Shown: positions 15,977-25,813, numbered from the stretch's first letter. The stretch is DNA of 64,000 nt from Thiosocius teredinicola (GCF_002009425.1 NZ_CP019936.1:1225001-1289000), one strand, 5' to 3'. The notes: generated from the sequence alone by a model not told the origin. Translations and numbers: made by a program.

Positions 15977-18052
15977 TTAGGCGTGAACCCGGTCGCGCGG
16001 CAGAGACATGCCGACGCTCACCCCGTCGGCCGTGTTTTCGGCGCCGGCTTCGCCGCCATGGAACTCGCAGATCAGGCGCACCAGGTACAGACCGAGACCC
16101 AAGTGCGGTTCGTCCTGACGCCCGGCGCGCCCCGAGTACATCGATTGGAAAATGGCGCCGCCATCGGGCAGGTGGGGGCCGGTGTTTGTCACCGAAAGAC
16201 GCACGGCCTTCGGGCCGGCGTCGAGAGCAATCACGATCGGCGTATCGTTCTCGTGAAAATCGACCGCATTGCCGATCAGTTTATCCAGCGCCTGGCTTAT
16301 CAGATCGGGTACGCCATCGAACGGCATGGCTTGTGCGCAAATGTCGAGCTGCAAGTTCACGCCGGGATGGAGTACGCGGTAGCCGTCGACCTGGTGACGT
16401 AGCAGGTCGGCCAGGTCGAAGTGCACGACCTCCGCGCTATGCAACGCCTGTTCAAGACCGGTCGCTTCACGCAGGCGGATCAGGATTTGCTCGAGGCGTT
16501 CGGCGCCGTCGCGGGCGCGATTCAAGTAGGCAGGCCGGTCGCTGTCTGCCGACTGCTCGGCATTGTCGAGCGAGCTGCGAACCACGGCCAAGGGCGTGCG
16601 CAACTCGTGTGCAAGTCGCGATGCCATCGCTTCGAGATAGTGATTGTATTCGTGCAGTCGTTTCAACACGCTGGCGAAACTGCGTCCGAGGTCGCCGACC
16701 TCGTCCTTGGAGCGATCGGGTTGCAGCGTACCGATAATCCTGCCGTCGTGGCTGACTGCCGATTCCACCCGGTCCCGCAGTCGCGTGATGCGCGATGCCA
16801 GCAGGCTGGCGAATACCAGCAGGCCAAGACTGGTGATGGCGAACAACAACAGGGTCACACCGAACAGCCGTTGCAGCGCGAGGTTCTGGATCGACAGGAT
16901 GGCGTTCGTCGTCTGCTCAACCAACACGGCGCCGAGTATGCCGTCGCTGCGCCGAATAGGTACTGCGGCGCTGACCACCACGGCGTGACCGTGACGCGGC
17001 TGTCGGCGGAAGTTGGCGGGTGTTCCGCGCAGCGCGTCGACAACCGGCTGTACGTAAAGGTCGCTGCGGTCGTCGGGCAGATCGGCCACCGCATCGGCAT
17101 CGTGCGGCAACACCGCGAGAATCAGGCGCCGAATAAACCACGGCATACGCTCGGCGTCGGTACTCAACGGCGCATCCTCGTCGAGCTGGCCGGAACGGGC
17201 GAGAACCAATCCCTGGTGATCGGTCACCCAGATGCGGGTGGCCGGCGGCGTGACGGATGCCAACACGGCCTGCAACTGATCGGCCGGGCGTACGATCCGA
17301 CCAACCGCATCGGCCGGAAACATCCGGCCGCTCGCCAGTACCTGATCGGTGGAGCTATCGAAGATACGCAGTGAAAAGCGATCGCCGATGCGATTGCGCG
17401 GGATGCGCAGTTCCAACGTATAGCCGTTGCGATCGGCCTGCCAGTCGCCGCGAATGGCCGGCTCGTAGTCGAGCAGACGCTGAATGTGTTCGGGATCATT
17501 CGGATCGGTCTTGAAGCGTTGCCGTCGCGCTACCACCCAACCGGGTGCCTGTGGCTGCAAGCGGTAGCGTTGCAGCACGCCATCTGCGTCGGTGAAAGCG
17601 ATGTCGACCGCATCGCCGTGTTCGCCAAACACGGTTTTCGGGTCTTTGACGCCGAGCAATAGATAGAGATAACGGCCATGAGAACCCAACAGGATGCGCG
17701 CTTCGAGGGTGCCATCGACGGATTCGAGCGTGATGAAATTGTGTTTGTCGCGTTCCCATTCATCGCGATAACCATCGACCTGGGGCGGCTTGTCGAAGCT
17801 GTGCAGAAACAGGTTGCGAAAGGTGAGCGCCGAACCCGGTCTGGCGACATCGTGAAACACGTCCTGCTGCGCATGCATGATGTTGGCGACTGAATTTGCC
17901 GTCGTCTGCAGTGCCTGATCTTGCGCGTCGCGCAGAAAGTGTTCGGTCTCTTGGATAAAGCGATAGCCGGCCCACGGAATGCCGAGCAGCGTCAGCGACA
18001 CCAACAGCAGTTTGAAACGAACGCGATGCCAGAAACGAGGTCGACCCGCCAT
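15977..18052 (-). CDS. Sensor histidine kinase of proteobacterial dedicated sortase system (PdsS-like)
   Basis: A 691-residue membrane sensor kinase. It has membrane segment 1 (about 12-31), a large periplasmic sensor (about 40-395) starting with a CBM9-like stretch (QVDGYRDEWERDKHNF), membrane segment 2 (397-419), HAMP (420-470) and HisKA with phosphoacceptor His482 in AHELRTP. The ATPase domain shows KLIGNAVDF, VTNTGP and GLGLYLV. ATG 18052 was chosen because it lies just past the regulator stop at 18058. Adjacency to the response regulator, substrate and sortase, plus this architecture, matches the known dedicated sortase system. It probably senses envelope state and controls the divergent target-sortase genes. 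Confidence 0.85.
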   Translation of the reverse strand: MAGRPRFWHRVRFKLLLVSLTLLGIPWAGYRFIQETEHFLRDAQDQALQTTANSVANIMHAQQDVFHDVARPGSALTFRNLFLHSFDKPPQVDGYRDEWERDKHNFITLESVDGTLEARILLGSHGRYLYLLLGVKDPKTVFGEHGDAVDIAFTDADGVLQRYRLQPQAPGWVVARRQRFKTDPNDPEHIQRLLDYEPAIRGDWQADRNGYTLELRIPRNRIGDRFSLRIFDSSTDQVLASGRMFPADAVGRIVRPADQLQAVLASVTPPATRIWVTDHQGLVLARSGQLDEDAPLSTDAERMPWFIRRLILAVLPHDADAVADLPDDRSDLYVQPVVDALRGTPANFRRQPRHGHAVVVSAAVPIRRSDGILGAVLVEQTTNAILSIQNLALQRLFGVTLLLFAITSLGLLVFASLLASRITRLRDRVESAVSHDGRIIGTLQPDRSKDEVGDLGRSFASVLKRLHEYNHYLEAMASRLAHELRTPLAVVRSSLDNAEQSADSDRPAYLNRARDGAERLEQILIRLREATGLEQALHSAEVVHFDLADLLRHQVDGYRVLHPGVNLQLDICAQAMPFDGVPDLISQALDKLIGNAVDFHENDTPIVIALDAGPKAVRLSVTNTGPHLPDGGAIFQSMYSGRAGRQDEPHLGLGLYLVRLICEFHGGEAGAENTADGVSVGMSLPRDRVHA

Positions 18053-18057
18053 CGTCG

Positions 18058-18753
18058 TCAGTCCTGCGTCAGCCACCGATAGCCGGCCCCGTACACAGCC
18101 TCGATCGCATCGAAATCCGGATCGACGCGCTGGAACTTCTTGCGAATGCGTTTGATGTGCGAGGTGATCGTCGCCAGGTCGACGTAGGTGTCGGCTGCCT
18201 CCATGAGTTGCTCGCGACTCTTTACATGACCGGGATTGCGCACCAGCGCGTGCAGAATCCACAGTTCGGTGACCGTGAGTTCGACGGCCTGATCCCGCCA
18301 GGTAACGCGCATCTGCTCGGCCTGCAGCCGCAGAGCCCCTTCTTCGATGACGCCTTCGCTGTGAGACTGTTCATGCTGGGCGTCGATGCGTCGGAACAAG
18401 GCGCTGACCCGCGCGGTGAGTTGGTGAAGACTGACATCCTTGGTGACGTAATCGTCGGCACCGACGCGCAAGCCGGCGACTACGTCGATGTCGCTGTCTC
18501 GCGCGGTCAGAAAGATGATCGGCAAGGTCGCCGACAGGCTGCGCAGCCGACGGCAGAGTTCGAATCCACCGTCGAACTCGTCGCCGAGACCGATATCGAG
18601 GATCGCCAGATCGGGTAGCCGGCGGCTCAGTGCTTCGGCTGCCGTGGCGCGCTCGGCGAATGTTTCGACCCGATAGCCTTGGCGGCGGAACAGGTCGGCG
18701 TAGTTCTCTCTGATGGCGGGTTCGTCTTCGACGATGGCGATGGTTCGGGCCAT
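18058..18753 (-). CDS. Response regulator of dedicated sortase system (PdsR-like, OmpR-type)
   Basis: A 231-residue two-component regulator. The receiver domain starts IAIVEDEPAIRE, has phosphoacceptor Asp53 (AILDIGLGDE) and a conserved Lys in DDYVTKD. The C-terminal winged helix carries LTVTELWILHALVRNPGHVK and IRKKFQ. ATG 18753 is the natural start; the frame remains open upstream without coding character. The kinase gene follows after six bases. It probably activates the divergent substrate-sortase transcript. Confidence 0.9.
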   Translation of the reverse strand: MARTIAIVEDEPAIRENYADLFRRQGYRVETFAERATAAEALSRRLPDLAILDIGLGDEFDGGFELCRRLRSLSATLPIIFLTARDSDIDVVAGLRVGADDYVTKDVSLHQLTARVSALFRRIDAQHEQSHSEGVIEEGALRLQAEQMRVTWRDQAVELTVTELWILHALVRNPGHVKSREQLMEAADTYVDLATITSHIKRIRKKFQRVDPDFDAIEAVYGAGYRWLTQD

Positions 18754-18962
18754 GCGTGTGCGTAATCCATTAATGCGTTGTGCTGCGCAGTTTAACTGCA
18801 AAAAATCATGTGCCTGCGTTTTGCCACTTTTCGTCCGCGATTTTCCCGTCTGCCGCGATCGCTGTGCCATTTCGTGCGCGTTTAATTGCCCACATACCGG
18901 CGCGGGCCATGAGGCCGATCCCCGCCAGGGAGGGCACGCTGGTTCAAGTTGGAGGAAACGAC

Positions 18963-19148
18963 ATGGATATGCGCAGAGATCGCACGCGGCAAGGCAGACC
19001 GGTCGAGCACTGGCTCTTATTGGGCGCAAGCGGCGTGCTGCAGCCGCTGAGCGAGGAGTTTATGTATTGCGCGTCGGCAAAGCCGGCGGGGCATACCTGG
19101 CAGCGCCAGGTGCAGCCAACAGGGAGTCGCCGCCGTGGCACAGACTGA
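18963..19148 (+). CDS. Possible 61-residue small ORF overlapping the sortase-target gene
   Basis: ATG 18963 lies six bases after an excellent GGAGGA box. The ORF (MDMRRDRTRQGRPVEHWLLL and on, Arg-rich) ends at 19148 and overlaps the GTG start of the sortase target (19135) by 14 bases. That arrangement would allow translational coupling. No family is recognised. It may be a leader peptide that sets translation of the next gene, or the ribosome site could be fortuitous. Confidence 0.4.
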   Translation: MDMRRDRTRQGRPVEHWLLLGASGVLQPLSEEFMYCASAKPAGHTWQRQVQPTGSRRRGTD

Positions 19149-21222
19149 TCGATTTGCCTGGCTCGGCCTGCTGAGCCGGGCACTCTTGGTGGGTGTGGCC
19201 GGCAGCGTGGTTCTCGCGCTGGCGGTGTTGGCTTTCACCATGCCGGCGGCGGCCGCCGACAACGAGTCCTTACAGGGGCTGAGGCTCTATGGTGCCGAAG
19301 GCAAAGAGCTCGGGTTCGCCCCACAATTGCAGACCGATGTGTTTATCGACGTGACCGGCGCGATCGCCCGCGTTCGGGTTCAGCAACGCTTCACCAACCC
19401 GGGCGATGCCTGGGTCGAAGGTATCTACGTGTTTCCCCTGCCGGAAGACAGCGCGGTCGATCGTATGCGGCTGGTCTATAACGAGCGCGTGATCGAAGGC
19501 GAGATTCAGGAAAAGGCGCAAGCGAAGCGACTCTACGAGCAGGCCAAGGCCGCGGGTAAGGGTGCCAGCCTGCTCGATCAACAGCGCGCCAATGTGTTCA
19601 CCACCGCCGTCGCCAACATCCCACCGCGCGATACGGTGCTGGTCGAGATCGAGTATCAACAATCGCTGCTCTGGCGTGACGACAGCTATTCGCTGCGATT
19701 CCCGATGGTCGTGGCGCCGCGCTACATACCGGGCGCGCCAGCGGAGCCGGCAAGCGACAATAGCGTTCGTCAGGGTTGGGCGGTGCCGACAGACCAGGTG
19801 CCGGATGCCGATCGGATAACGCCCCCGGTCGCCGCCGGCGCGCCGCAAGATTTCAACCCGGTGCGGCTGACGGTGGAACTCGACGTGGGTCTGGAACTGG
19901 CGCAAATCGACAGCGCCAATCATCCCGTGATTATCGACAACACCGGCAGCGGCACCTATCGCGTTACGTTGGCCAGCGGCGGGACGGTTGCCGACCGCGA
20001 TTTCGTGTTGCAGTGGCAGCCGATCCTGTCGCAACAACCCAGCGCGGCATTGTTCAACGAAACGTGGGGCGACGATCACTATGCCTTGCTGATGGTCATG
20101 CCGCCGAAGACGCGCGAGGTGTTACCCACGGTATCGCGCGAGTTGATTCTCGTTGTCGATACCTCGGGTTCGATGCACGGCGATTCCTTGGTGCAGGCGA
20201 AAGCAGCGTTACACAAGGCACTGCAGCAACTGCGGCCGCAGGACAGGTTCAATATCGTGCAATTCAACAGCACAACGCAGTCGCTGTTCCCGAATGCCGT
20301 AGCGGTCGATGCGACCACGTTGGCCGAGGCGCGAGGCTACATCGCCGGGCTGCAAGCCGATGGCGGTACCGAGATGTTGCCGGCGATGCGGGCCGCGCTG
20401 CGCGATGAACAATCCGATGGCCTGTTGCGCCAGATCGTGTTCATGACCGATGGCGCTGTCGGCAACGAGCAGCAGCTGTTTGAGTTGATCGCCGCCCGGC
20501 TGGGCCGCAGCCGACTGTTTACCGTCGGCATCGGTTCTGCACCGAATGCCCTGTTCATGCGCAAGGCTGCCGAGTTTGGTCGCGGCACCTTCACCTATGT
20601 CGGGAGTACTGCCGAGGTCGAAGCCAAAATCGGTGCGTTGTTTACCCAACTCAGTTCTCCCGTGCTTACCGATGTGCAGCTCCGTTGGTACCACGACGAT
20701 GCGCTGACGGTGGTCGATCAGGCGCCGCGCACGGTTCCCGATCTGTACGCCGGCGAACCGCTGGTGGTCGCCGTCAGCGCCGCGCAAGCGCCGACGCGCG
20801 TCGAGATCGTGGGTCGGCTGGGTACAAAGCGCTGGAGCCATTCAGTGGATCTGCATGGCGGCGGAAAGGGCAGTGGCGTGCACGCCTTGTGGGCCCGCCG
20901 CACCATTGCCGATTGGATGGCGCGTCTGGTCATGGGCGAAAGCGCCGATGTGGTCAAGCGTGCGGTAGTCGATTTGGCGCTCGATCACCATCTGGTGAGT
21001 CGCTATACGAGCCTGGTTGCCGTCGACCGCACGCCGAGTCGGCCGCAGCAAGATCAGCTGAAGTCCGGCGAGGTCGCGGCGCGCCTGCCCGCGGGATGGT
21101 CCGCACAAGCGGTATTCGGCCGACTGCCGAGCACAGCTACCGATGCACGCCTTTACCTATGGGCGGGTTGTGCGCTGTTGTTGCTGGCCGGGCTCGCTTC
21201 GCGCCGCTGGAGGAACGCCTGA
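19135..21222 (+). CDS. VIT/vWA-domain sortase target protein (marine proteobacterial type)
   Basis: A 695-residue envelope protein from GTG 19135, behind AGGGAG. It has a signal segment to about residue 41 (ending PAAAA), a VIT domain (about 45-200; RVQQRFTNPGDAWVEGIYVF then PLPEDSAVD) and a vWA domain (about 337-510) with intact MIDAS Asp342, Ser344, Ser346 (VDTSGS). The C-terminus is a sortase signal: LPSTA at 664-668, a hydrophobic stretch and the basic tail SRRWRNA. It is the presumed substrate of the sortase whose start overlaps its stop (TGATG). Confidence 0.92.
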   Translation: MAQTDRFAWLGLLSRALLVGVAGSVVLALAVLAFTMPAAAADNESLQGLRLYGAEGKELGFAPQLQTDVFIDVTGAIARVRVQQRFTNPGDAWVEGIYVFPLPEDSAVDRMRLVYNERVIEGEIQEKAQAKRLYEQAKAAGKGASLLDQQRANVFTTAVANIPPRDTVLVEIEYQQSLLWRDDSYSLRFPMVVAPRYIPGAPAEPASDNSVRQGWAVPTDQVPDADRITPPVAAGAPQDFNPVRLTVELDVGLELAQIDSANHPVIIDNTGSGTYRVTLASGGTVADRDFVLQWQPILSQQPSAALFNETWGDDHYALLMVMPPKTREVLPTVSRELILVVDTSGSMHGDSLVQAKAALHKALQQLRPQDRFNIVQFNSTTQSLFPNAVAVDATTLAEARGYIAGLQADGGTEMLPAMRAALRDEQSDGLLRQIVFMTDGAVGNEQQLFELIAARLGRSRLFTVGIGSAPNALFMRKAAEFGRGTFTYVGSTAEVEAKIGALFTQLSSPVLTDVQLRWYHDDALTVVDQAPRTVPDLYAGEPLVVAVSAAQAPTRVEIVGRLGTKRWSHSVDLHGGGKGSGVHALWARRTIADWMARLVMGESADVVKRAVVDLALDHHLVSRYTSLVAVDRTPSRPQQDQLKSGEVAARLPAGWSAQAVFGRLPSTATDARLYLWAGCALLLLAGLASRRWRNA

Positions 21223-21785
21223 TGCGCGGGTCGCTGCAGAGACTGTTGTTGGTCTGCGGCCTGGCGTGTGTCGCTTACGGTACCTACATTCCGGCCAAGG
21301 CATGGCTTGCCCAAGGCCTGTTGGAATCCGCGTGGGAGCGACGCCTGGCCGGTGAGGCATCGCCCAAACCCTGGCCGTGGGCCGACACCGTGCCACTGGC
21401 GCGACTCACCCAGCCGCGCCTGGGTATCGAGCAGGTGGTGTTGTCCGGTTCGAGCGGCCGGGTGCTGGCGTTTGGTCCGGGTCACATCCATGACTCGGCC
21501 CGGCCCGGGCAGGCGGGCAACGTGGTGCTCAGCGGTCACCGCGATACCCATTTTCGCTGGCTGAAAGAGCTGCGCGACGGCGACGAACTCGAACTACAGA
21601 TCAGCGACGGTCGTGCGCGTCGTTATCAGGTCATACAGCGCGCCGTGTACCACGAGGACGAGGTCGGCCTGACCGATCCCCTGGATGGCGATCAGTTGCG
21701 CCTGGTCACCTGCTATCCGTTCGAAGGCGTTGATAGCGGCACACAGCAACGTTACGTGGTTACTGCGCGCCCTATAGTGCTTTAG
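21222..21785 (+). CDS. Class GN sortase
   Basis: A 187-residue membrane-anchored transpeptidase with an N-terminal hydrophobic segment (LLLVCGLACVAYGTYIP) that keeps the active site outside. The catalytic triad is visible: His106 in VVLSGHRDTHF, preceded by the Gly99-Asn100 pair that names the class; Cys164 in LVTCYPF; and Arg177 in QQRYVV. It should cleave the LPSTA signal of the upstream protein. The start overlaps that gene's stop, and its end overlaps the convergent diguanylate cyclase gene by 14 bases. Confidence 0.95.
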   Translation: MRGSLQRLLLVCGLACVAYGTYIPAKAWLAQGLLESAWERRLAGEASPKPWPWADTVPLARLTQPRLGIEQVVLSGSSGRVLAFGPGHIHDSARPGQAGNVVLSGHRDTHFRWLKELRDGDELELQISDGRARRYQVIQRAVYHEDEVGLTDPLDGDQLRLVTCYPFEGVDSGTQQRYVVTARPIVL

Positions 21786-23328
21786 CGGTTTTGTCGGGGT
21801 CGGGGCGGGCGACGGCGAAGCGGCTGTGACGGATCGAACGGCGTTGCTTGATTGCATACATCGCAGTGTCGGCGGCGTCGAAGACATCGGCAGGCGTAGC
21901 GTAGACGTCGGCATCGATATAGGCGGCGCCGATACTGAACTGACAACTGTCGACAGACGGTGTCGAGTTTTCCATCAGTTGGTGATCGTAGTCATGAATC
22001 AGCGCCGTCAGCCATTCTTCCAACGCCTCGGGCAGCATATTGGTCAGGATCAGCGCGAATTCATCACCGCCCAGGCGTGCGACGATATCGGTCGCACGGA
22101 TACGCGAGCGCAGGTAAGCCGCGGTATTGCGCAGCACACGGTCGCCGCTGTGGTGACCGAACTCGTCGTTGATGTGCTTGAAATCGTTGAGGTCGATGAT
22201 CACCAGGATCGACGGCCGTTGGCGGCGCGATTGTTCATGCAGGTGGGCCAGCATCAGGTCGAAGTAGCGTCGATTGAATACGCCGGTAAGCGGGTCGGAA
22301 AGCGATTGGTGGCGCAGTTCGTCGCGCTGCGTCTGGATCTTCAGCGCCAGGTGCTGGATGTCGCTGAGCAGGATCTGCGTTTCCTTGATCGAGGTGTTGC
22401 TGTCGGAATACTGGTAGCGCCCCGCGAGCACGTCGGCCAGCGTCGAATGCACGCGCGACATATCGGATTTGAAGCGCCACAAGGTGCGCCGCACCAGGTA
22501 GATGATGACGACGGCAGCCAACGTGAGAATGGCGATATCGGTGGCCAGCATCTCGGTGATATACGAACGCGATTCGACGCCCGGCCGGCGCAGCACCAGC
22601 TGCCATTCGGTCTCCGGAATAGTGGCCGAGTAGACCGCGGGTTCCTGAAAGCCGGCAGTCGCACCGGTGACCAGGCGGGCCGAGCCGGCGGCATCGCGCA
22701 GTTCGAACTGGTCGCCGTCGCGCGTCATGTTCTTCAGCAGGTCCTCGATCACGCTGAGACGGAAGCTGACGAACAACGATCCCGCGGTCTCGCCGGATGG
22801 CGATACGATCGTGGTCAGCAGATCGAAATGCTCCAGGCCGGCAACGTCGGTATGCAATAGTGGGTACCCGATATGTTCGCCGTGCGACAGCTTGCGCATG
22901 TCATTTTGGCAGGCGTCGCCGATGCGTTGGGCAAGCGGGTCGCCGAACACGACGCCGTGTTGCGACACCAACGCGGTGCCGAGGGAACCGGGCAGAACTC
23001 GTGCGACGTTCAGCGACCAATCGGTCATATCCTGGCTTTCGCCGAACTCGAGCAGGTTGCCGACTTCGGGATTGTTGGCCATCAGGTGCAGAATGCCCTG
23101 GTAGAACTGAACCTGGTTGCGTACCGCGATTGCGGCATTGCGCACAGTATCGAGTGCTTCGGCTTCCTGCCTTGTTTCGAGCGTTTGGTAGTTGGACTGC
23201 AAGACGTAGAGGCCGGTGCCGGTAGTGATCACAGTGACCGTGATCAGCAGCGCGATCAATAAGCCGGCGAGCTTGGCAATCGATATCTGCACGAACTGGA
23301 ATCCTATCCATTCAATCCATGATGACAA
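21772..23328 (-). CDS. Membrane diguanylate cyclase with periplasmic sensor
   Basis: A 518-residue GGDEF protein that makes c-di-GMP. It has membrane segments at about 17-44 and 262-280 with a Cache-like periplasmic sensor between them, a short linker and a GGDEF domain (about 345-500). The active loop GGDEF is at 420-424, and the inhibitory RxxD site is present as RATD (411-414), so product feedback is expected. DLNDFKHINDEFGHHSGD is the metal/GTP strand. The gene converges with the sortase gene. Confidence 0.93.
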   Translation of the reverse strand: MSSWIEWIGFQFVQISIAKLAGLLIALLITVTVITTGTGLYVLQSNYQTLETRQEAEALDTVRNAAIAVRNQVQFYQGILHLMANNPEVGNLLEFGESQDMTDWSLNVARVLPGSLGTALVSQHGVVFGDPLAQRIGDACQNDMRKLSHGEHIGYPLLHTDVAGLEHFDLLTTIVSPSGETAGSLFVSFRLSVIEDLLKNMTRDGDQFELRDAAGSARLVTGATAGFQEPAVYSATIPETEWQLVLRRPGVESRSYITEMLATDIAILTLAAVVIIYLVRRTLWRFKSDMSRVHSTLADVLAGRYQYSDSNTSIKETQILLSDIQHLALKIQTQRDELRHQSLSDPLTGVFNRRYFDLMLAHLHEQSRRQRPSILVIIDLNDFKHINDEFGHHSGDRVLRNTAAYLRSRIRATDIVARLGGDEFALILTNMLPEALEEWLTALIHDYDHQLMENSTPSVDSCQFSIGAAYIDADVYATPADVFDAADTAMYAIKQRRSIRHSRFAVARPDPDKTAKAL

Positions 23329-23485
23329 GAGTATCGTCGAAGCTTGGCAAAACCTTAAGGGGTGGAAGGGAAACGTTTTTGCGATACAGCTCCTTCGCTT
23401 GGCGCCTCAAGTACGCGAAGATACGCGCGCCGCAAGGACGACCGGTCCCGAAACGCGCCGACAGAAGAGTTGAGTAGAAGCATTC

Positions 23486-25813
23486 ATGGCAGCGAAAAAA
23501 AAGAAAGCGAGCACTCGTCGCCGAGGCAAACGCAAGACAACGACAAAAAAACCGAGAATCTGGTGGCGGGTACTGCTCGGGCTGGTGGTCTTCGGTGCGC
23601 TGGTGATCGGCGGCTACAGCGTCTATCTCAGCAAGACGGTGCGGGTGAAGTTCGACGGCAAACGTTGGGCGGAACCGGCACAGATTTTTGCGCGTCCACT
23701 CGACCTCTACGTCGGTGCCAGCGTATCGCCGGCCCAATTGAAGGCCGAGCTGCAGTTTCTCGGTTATCGCGCGGTTTCCAAGGTCAGCGGACCGGCGCAG
23801 TGGTCGCAGAAGGGTAACCGCTTCACGATCCATACCCGCGATTTCCATTTCTGGGACGGCGATGAGCAGGGGCGGACGATTGTCGTCGACACCTCACGCG
23901 CCGGCATCACCCGGATGCGCGGGCAGGGGAGCGACAATCTCGACCTGGTGCGACTCGAACCGGCGTTGGTCGGCAGCATCTATCCGGCGCACAACGAAGA
24001 CCGTGTCCTGGTCAAGCGCAGCGACCTGCCAGATCACCTGATCTGGGGGCTGTTGGCGGTCGAAGATCGCCGCTTCTACGATCATGCCGGCGTTGACCTG
24101 CGCGGTATCGCGCGCGCCATGATCGCCAACATTCGCGCCGGTCGAACCGTGCAGGGCGGCAGCACGCTGACCCAGCAATTGGTCAAGAATTTCATCCTGA
24201 CCTCGGAGCGTTCGCTGTGGCGTAAGTTCAACGAGGCCTTGATGGCCCTGATCGTCGACGCACGCTACGACAAGGACGAGATTCTCGAGGCCTACGCCAA
24301 TGAGATCTTCCTCGGCCAGGAGGGCGATCGCGCGATCCACGGCTTCGGCCTCGGTGCGCATTTCTACTTCAACCGGCCGCTGCGCGAACTGCGCCTGCAT
24401 GAAACGGCGTTGCTGGTGGGCTTGGTGCGTGGTGCGTCTTACTACAACCCGCGCAAGCACCCGCAGCGGGCATTGGAACGTCGCAACCTGGTGATCACGC
24501 AGATCCTTGAACAGGGCTTTATCGATCAGGCGACCGCCGACGCGGCGCGCAAGCAGCCGCTGGGTGTGACCAAACGTGGCTCGGCCAACGATTACCGTGT
24601 GCCGGCCTTCGTCGATCTGGTGCGTCGCCAATTGCGCCGCGACTACCGCGAGGAAGACCTCACATCGGAAGGGCTGCGCATCTTCACCACGCTCGATCCC
24701 TGGGTACAGCAACAGGCGGTCAAGGCACTACGCAAGCGTTTGGCGCAGATCGAGAAGGCGCGTGGTATCGAAGCCGGCAGTCTGCAGGGTGCGTTGGTGG
24801 TGTCGTCGGCCCAGGATGGCGAGATCCAGGCGCTGGTGGGCGACCGCGATGCCGGCTACAGCGGTTTCAATCGTGCCCTCGATGCGGTGCGTCCGATCGG
24901 CTCGCTGGTCAAACCGGCGGTCTATCTCACGGCGCTGTCGCAACCCTCGCGCTACACGCTCAGTTCGCTGATCGACGACCAGCCGGTCGACATCACGCTA
25001 CGCGGTGGTCAGCGCTGGCAACCGAAAAACTACGACCGCCAGGTCTATGGCGAGGTACCGTTGCACGAGGCGTTGGCGCGCTCGCTCAACCTGGCGACGG
25101 TCAATCTCGGTCTTGAGATGGGGCTGCCACCGATCATCTCCACGCTGCATGCGCTCGGTGTGAATCGCGACATCCCGCCTTATCCCTCATTGCTGCTCGG
25201 CTCGGTTTCGCTGTCGCCGCTCGAAGTGACCCAGGTCTACCAGACGATCGCCGCCGGGGGCTTCCGCTCACCGCTCAAATCGATCCGCGCGGTACTCGAT
25301 GCACGTCAGCAACCCCTGCAGCGTTATCCGCTGACCGTGAGTCAGGCGGCCGATCCGGCGGCGGTGTTTCTGTTGACGCGTAACCTGGTCGAGGTGACCG
25401 AGGCCGGCACCGCCGCTGCACTGCCGCGGTATCTTTCCGGCGGTCTGCAGGTTGCCGGCAAGACCGGCACGACGAACGATCTGCGCGATAGCTGGTTCGC
25501 CGGCTTTTCGGCCGACCGCGTGGCGGTTGCCTGGGTCGGTCGCGACGACAATGCATCCACCGGTCTGACTGGGGCGAGCGGTGCCCTGCCGGTCTGGGCC
25601 GACCTGATGGCCAACATCGACAATGCCTCGCTGCAACTCGTGTTGCCGCCCGGGGTTGAATATCATTGGGTCGATCAATACGGTCGTCTGGCCGCGGAAA
25701 CCTGCGAAGGTGCGGTGGCGTTCCCGTACATTTCCGGTTCCGAGCCGACGGAAACCGCGGAATGCGTCGAACAACGCGGTTTAGGGGGTTTCCTTCAAAA
25801 CCTGTTCCAGTAA
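23486..25813 (+). CDS. mrcB: Bifunctional penicillin-binding protein 1B
   Basis: Peptidoglycan glycosyltransferase/transpeptidase, 775 residues. It has a basic cytoplasmic N-terminus, a membrane segment (about 27-47), a UB2H-like region (about 65-155; PLDLYVGASVSPAQLKAEL), glycosyltransferase with catalytic Glu193 (AVEDRRFYDH) and QGGSTLTQQLVKN, then transpeptidase with Ser473-LVK, Ser533-L-N and KTGTT (659-663). The UB2H region and short N-terminal tail indicate PBP1B rather than PBP1A. In E. coli the UB2H domain binds lipoprotein LpoB; the lipoprotein gene directly downstream is worth considering as a local partner. Confidence 0.95.
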   Translation: MAAKKKKASTRRRGKRKTTTKKPRIWWRVLLGLVVFGALVIGGYSVYLSKTVRVKFDGKRWAEPAQIFARPLDLYVGASVSPAQLKAELQFLGYRAVSKVSGPAQWSQKGNRFTIHTRDFHFWDGDEQGRTIVVDTSRAGITRMRGQGSDNLDLVRLEPALVGSIYPAHNEDRVLVKRSDLPDHLIWGLLAVEDRRFYDHAGVDLRGIARAMIANIRAGRTVQGGSTLTQQLVKNFILTSERSLWRKFNEALMALIVDARYDKDEILEAYANEIFLGQEGDRAIHGFGLGAHFYFNRPLRELRLHETALLVGLVRGASYYNPRKHPQRALERRNLVITQILEQGFIDQATADAARKQPLGVTKRGSANDYRVPAFVDLVRRQLRRDYREEDLTSEGLRIFTTLDPWVQQQAVKALRKRLAQIEKARGIEAGSLQGALVVSSAQDGEIQALVGDRDAGYSGFNRALDAVRPIGSLVKPAVYLTALSQPSRYTLSSLIDDQPVDITLRGGQRWQPKNYDRQVYGEVPLHEALARSLNLATVNLGLEMGLPPIISTLHALGVNRDIPPYPSLLLGSVSLSPLEVTQVYQTIAAGGFRSPLKSIRAVLDARQQPLQRYPLTVSQAADPAAVFLLTRNLVEVTEAGTAAALPRYLSGGLQVAGKTGTTNDLRDSWFAGFSADRVAVAWVGRDDNASTGLTGASGALPVWADLMANIDNASLQLVLPPGVEYHWVDQYGRLAAETCEGAVAFPYISGSEPTETAECVEQRGLGGFLQNLFQ

